In this document: positions 62,484-64,000 of the stretch, in pieces | How positions within the stretch are numbered: the first letter of the stretch is position 1 | Layout: each line of letters begins with the position of its first letter | Assembly: GCA_025786725.1 (NCBI GenBank) | Contig: JAHLTZ010000023.1 | Coordinates: 124,001 to 188,000 of the forward strand | Direction: 5' to 3' | DNA: 64,000 nucleotides | Origin: Syncephalis fuscata | Taxonomy: Eukaryota; Zoopagomycota; Zoopagomycetes; Zoopagales; Piptocephalidaceae | Notes under the pieces: generated by a model | The model's database searches: none | Told to the model about the DNA's origin: nothing | Seen by the model: only the letters and a program-made list of their open reading frames with translations | Translations under genes and position numbers: made by a program

Positions 62484-64000
62484 CTATGGGAATGCGTAGA
62501 CAATACCGGCATTTTCAATACGTTGACCATAGGCGGAAAGTGGCGTCGCGTTACGAATGATATCCTGGACCACTTGGCCGGCCGTCGTATAGACACGCTG
62601 GCTCAGATAGATGGCCACGACTCCGGATGTCAATGGTGCCGAGAACGAGGTACCAATACCTACTACGCGTGCGTTGTGTTCACGTGCCTTGAATACAGGA
62701 ACACGCTCGCCTGGCGCAAAAATGTTGACACATTTGCCGCGGGAAGTAAAATCGGATATGGTATCGCCCTTGCTGATAGAGCCGACCGTAAGAATGTTTG
62801 GCACCTTTCCTGTAATGCTTCCAGGTGAGTAATTGCAGGCATTATCACGGCCATTACCAGCCGAGTTTACAACAACAATGTTGGCGTCGTTTGCATCACG
62901 AATAACACTGTCGAGAAAATCTGGCGTTTGGTACGTAATTGAAAGCTGAATAATGTGACGAACACGTTTTTCTGGATTGTTTGCATCCATGGCTTTTACT
63001 TTATCGATAACATACTGGAAAGCTTCCTTTAATGGGCCTTCGGTACCGACGGCAATGACATGCAGCTGTGCAGCTTTTGCAACACCATATTTCTTGCTAC
63101 AAATGTTTGATGCAACTTGAGTACCATGTCCTTTAGTTGTGTCTTGAGCACCAAGACCGGGTGTGAACTCAGTTTCGATAATTGGACGAAGAGCGTATTC
63201 GTCGTTGTAAGACTGGTCAAAGCCTGAGTCAATCATCCATACATGTACGCCTTTACCACCATCAGCAGGTAGTTCGCGTGCAGGTTCGGTTTCTGTGGCC
63301 GTGCGGCGACGAATACGGGCTAGAGCCCAGTTATCATCAGATGAGCCGTAGCTTAAAGGAACCTCAGGTTCTTCTGAAGGAGCATCAGATTTAAGCATAA
63401 CTAAGTTGGATGATACAATAGGCTTATATACTGATTGCGAGTACACTATTGGTACAGCTACTGGTGGCGAAGATAATTGTGCAGGCGCTGAAGCTACTGG
63501 AGCCGGCATTGGAGCTGGGGGAGCCGGTACTGCGGCTGGAGGAGCTGGTACTGGAGCTGGTGGAGCTGGTACTGGAGCTGGTGGAGCTGGCACTGGAGCT
63601 GGTGGAGCTGGCTGGAGCTGGCACTGGAGCTGGTGGAGCTGGCACTGGAGCTGGTGGAGCTGGCACTGGAGCTGGTGGAGCTGGACTGGAGCTGGTGGAG
63701 CTGGCACTGGAGCTGGTGGAGCTGGACTGGAGCTGGTGGAGCTGGCACTGGAGCTGATACTGGAGCTGGAGGGGCTGGCATCGGAGCTGGTGGAGCCGGT
63801 CTATAAATAATAGTCGGTTGGCTTGCAGCAGGATTCTTTTTGGTGCATGGCTTCTTGGTCGTTGAAGGTGGTGGAGGTGGAGTAGTTGTGCTTTTCTTGC
63901 AAGGAGTCTTAGTAGGTGCAGGCATTTGTGGTGTATGCACTAGTGTTGGTGTGACTACAATCGGTACAGGCACCTGAACTGGAACTGAAACTGGAGCTGG
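62484..64000 (-). CDS. Secreted subtilisin-like protease (S8, proteinase K type), 5' part cut by the window edge
   Basis: The catalytic domain is intact: Asp in VHVWMIDSGFD, His in KGHGTQVAS, oxyanion Asn in VVNSAGNG, Ser in GIGTSFSAPLTSG. Upstream is a Pro-rich linker built of 21-bp units coding PAPPAPV (about 63500-63830), then Lys/Cys/Pro-rich segments (TKTPCKKST, STTKKPCTKKN) continuing past 64000. Within the linker three deletions (two of one base in GGCACTGG units, one of 11 bases near 63614) leave the N-terminal and catalytic frames out of phase, so as written the two parts do not join. Either assembly error in the repeat or a broken gene. Secreted S8 proteases digest host or environmental protein. 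The proline-rich region before the catalytic domain is unusual. Confidence 0.82.
63500..63790. repeat. 21-bp minisatellite coding PAPPAPV
   Basis: Repeats of the plus-strand unit GGAGCTGGTGGAGCTGGCACT, with variants GGTACT and GGACT. The tandem array lies inside the protease gene. The shortened units shift the frame. Confidence 0.9.

Overview
The window reads as nuclear DNA of an intron-rich, AT-rich, early-diverging fungus. Evidence: spliceosomal GT-AG introns mostly of 46-110 nt with TAG acceptors; fungal gene types (KIN4-type kinase, Aro7-type chorismate mutase, membrane-anchored GH17 glucanase); and ELMO and DENND6 homologues, which are absent from the model yeasts but kept in early lineages such as Zoopagomycota or Mucoromycota. 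The lineage is an inference from gene content. No tRNA, rRNA, CRISPR array or recognisable transposon was seen.

Layout. 1-12.3 kb is a gene-poor, very AT-rich compartment holding only genes for small secreted proteins, each present as a divergent pair inside an inverted duplication: two 65-aa cysteine-rich secreted peptides (arms about 726-1292 and 1830-2396), and two identical CAP/PR-1-like proteins inside a near-perfect 5.4-kb palindrome (4593-10037). A third, decayed inverted repeat lies at 10.5-11.3 kb. 12.4-38.8 kb is a conserved housekeeping block: KIN4-type kinase (-), EMC5 (-) divergent from chorismate mutase ARO7 (+), a DUF4870-type membrane protein (-), ELMO (-) divergent from DENND6 (+), the second-largest RNA polymerase III subunit RPC2 (-), an RRM RNA-binding protein (-) divergent from a GH17 glucanase (+). 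39.4-53.4 kb holds a secreted alpha-carbonic anhydrase (-), a 1366-aa unrecognised protein (-), a TPR protein (-) and an enoyl-CoA hydratase/hydrolase-fold protein (+) that has lost the usual active-site motifs. 53.9-57.1 kb is a graveyard: a degraded membrane-protein gene and a degenerate copy of the 3' end of the preceding gene. 57.6-64 kb holds a putatively N-myristoylated methyltransferase with a GATA-like CxxC...CNACG motif, 2.9 kb of gene-free DNA, and a secreted subtilisin-like protease that runs off the right edge.

How the genes relate: ELMO (Rac activation with DOCK) and DENND6 (Rab GEF) share a divergent promoter. EMC5 acts in ER membrane-protein insertion, ARO7 in Phe/Tyr synthesis, RPC2 in tRNA/5S transcription, GH17 in wall glucan remodelling. 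The secreted set (Cys-rich peptides, CAP, carbonic anhydrase, subtilase) would suit a host- or prey-associated life, but that is inference. Several conserved genes show one-base reading-frame problems, so residual assembly indels should be kept in mind throughout.
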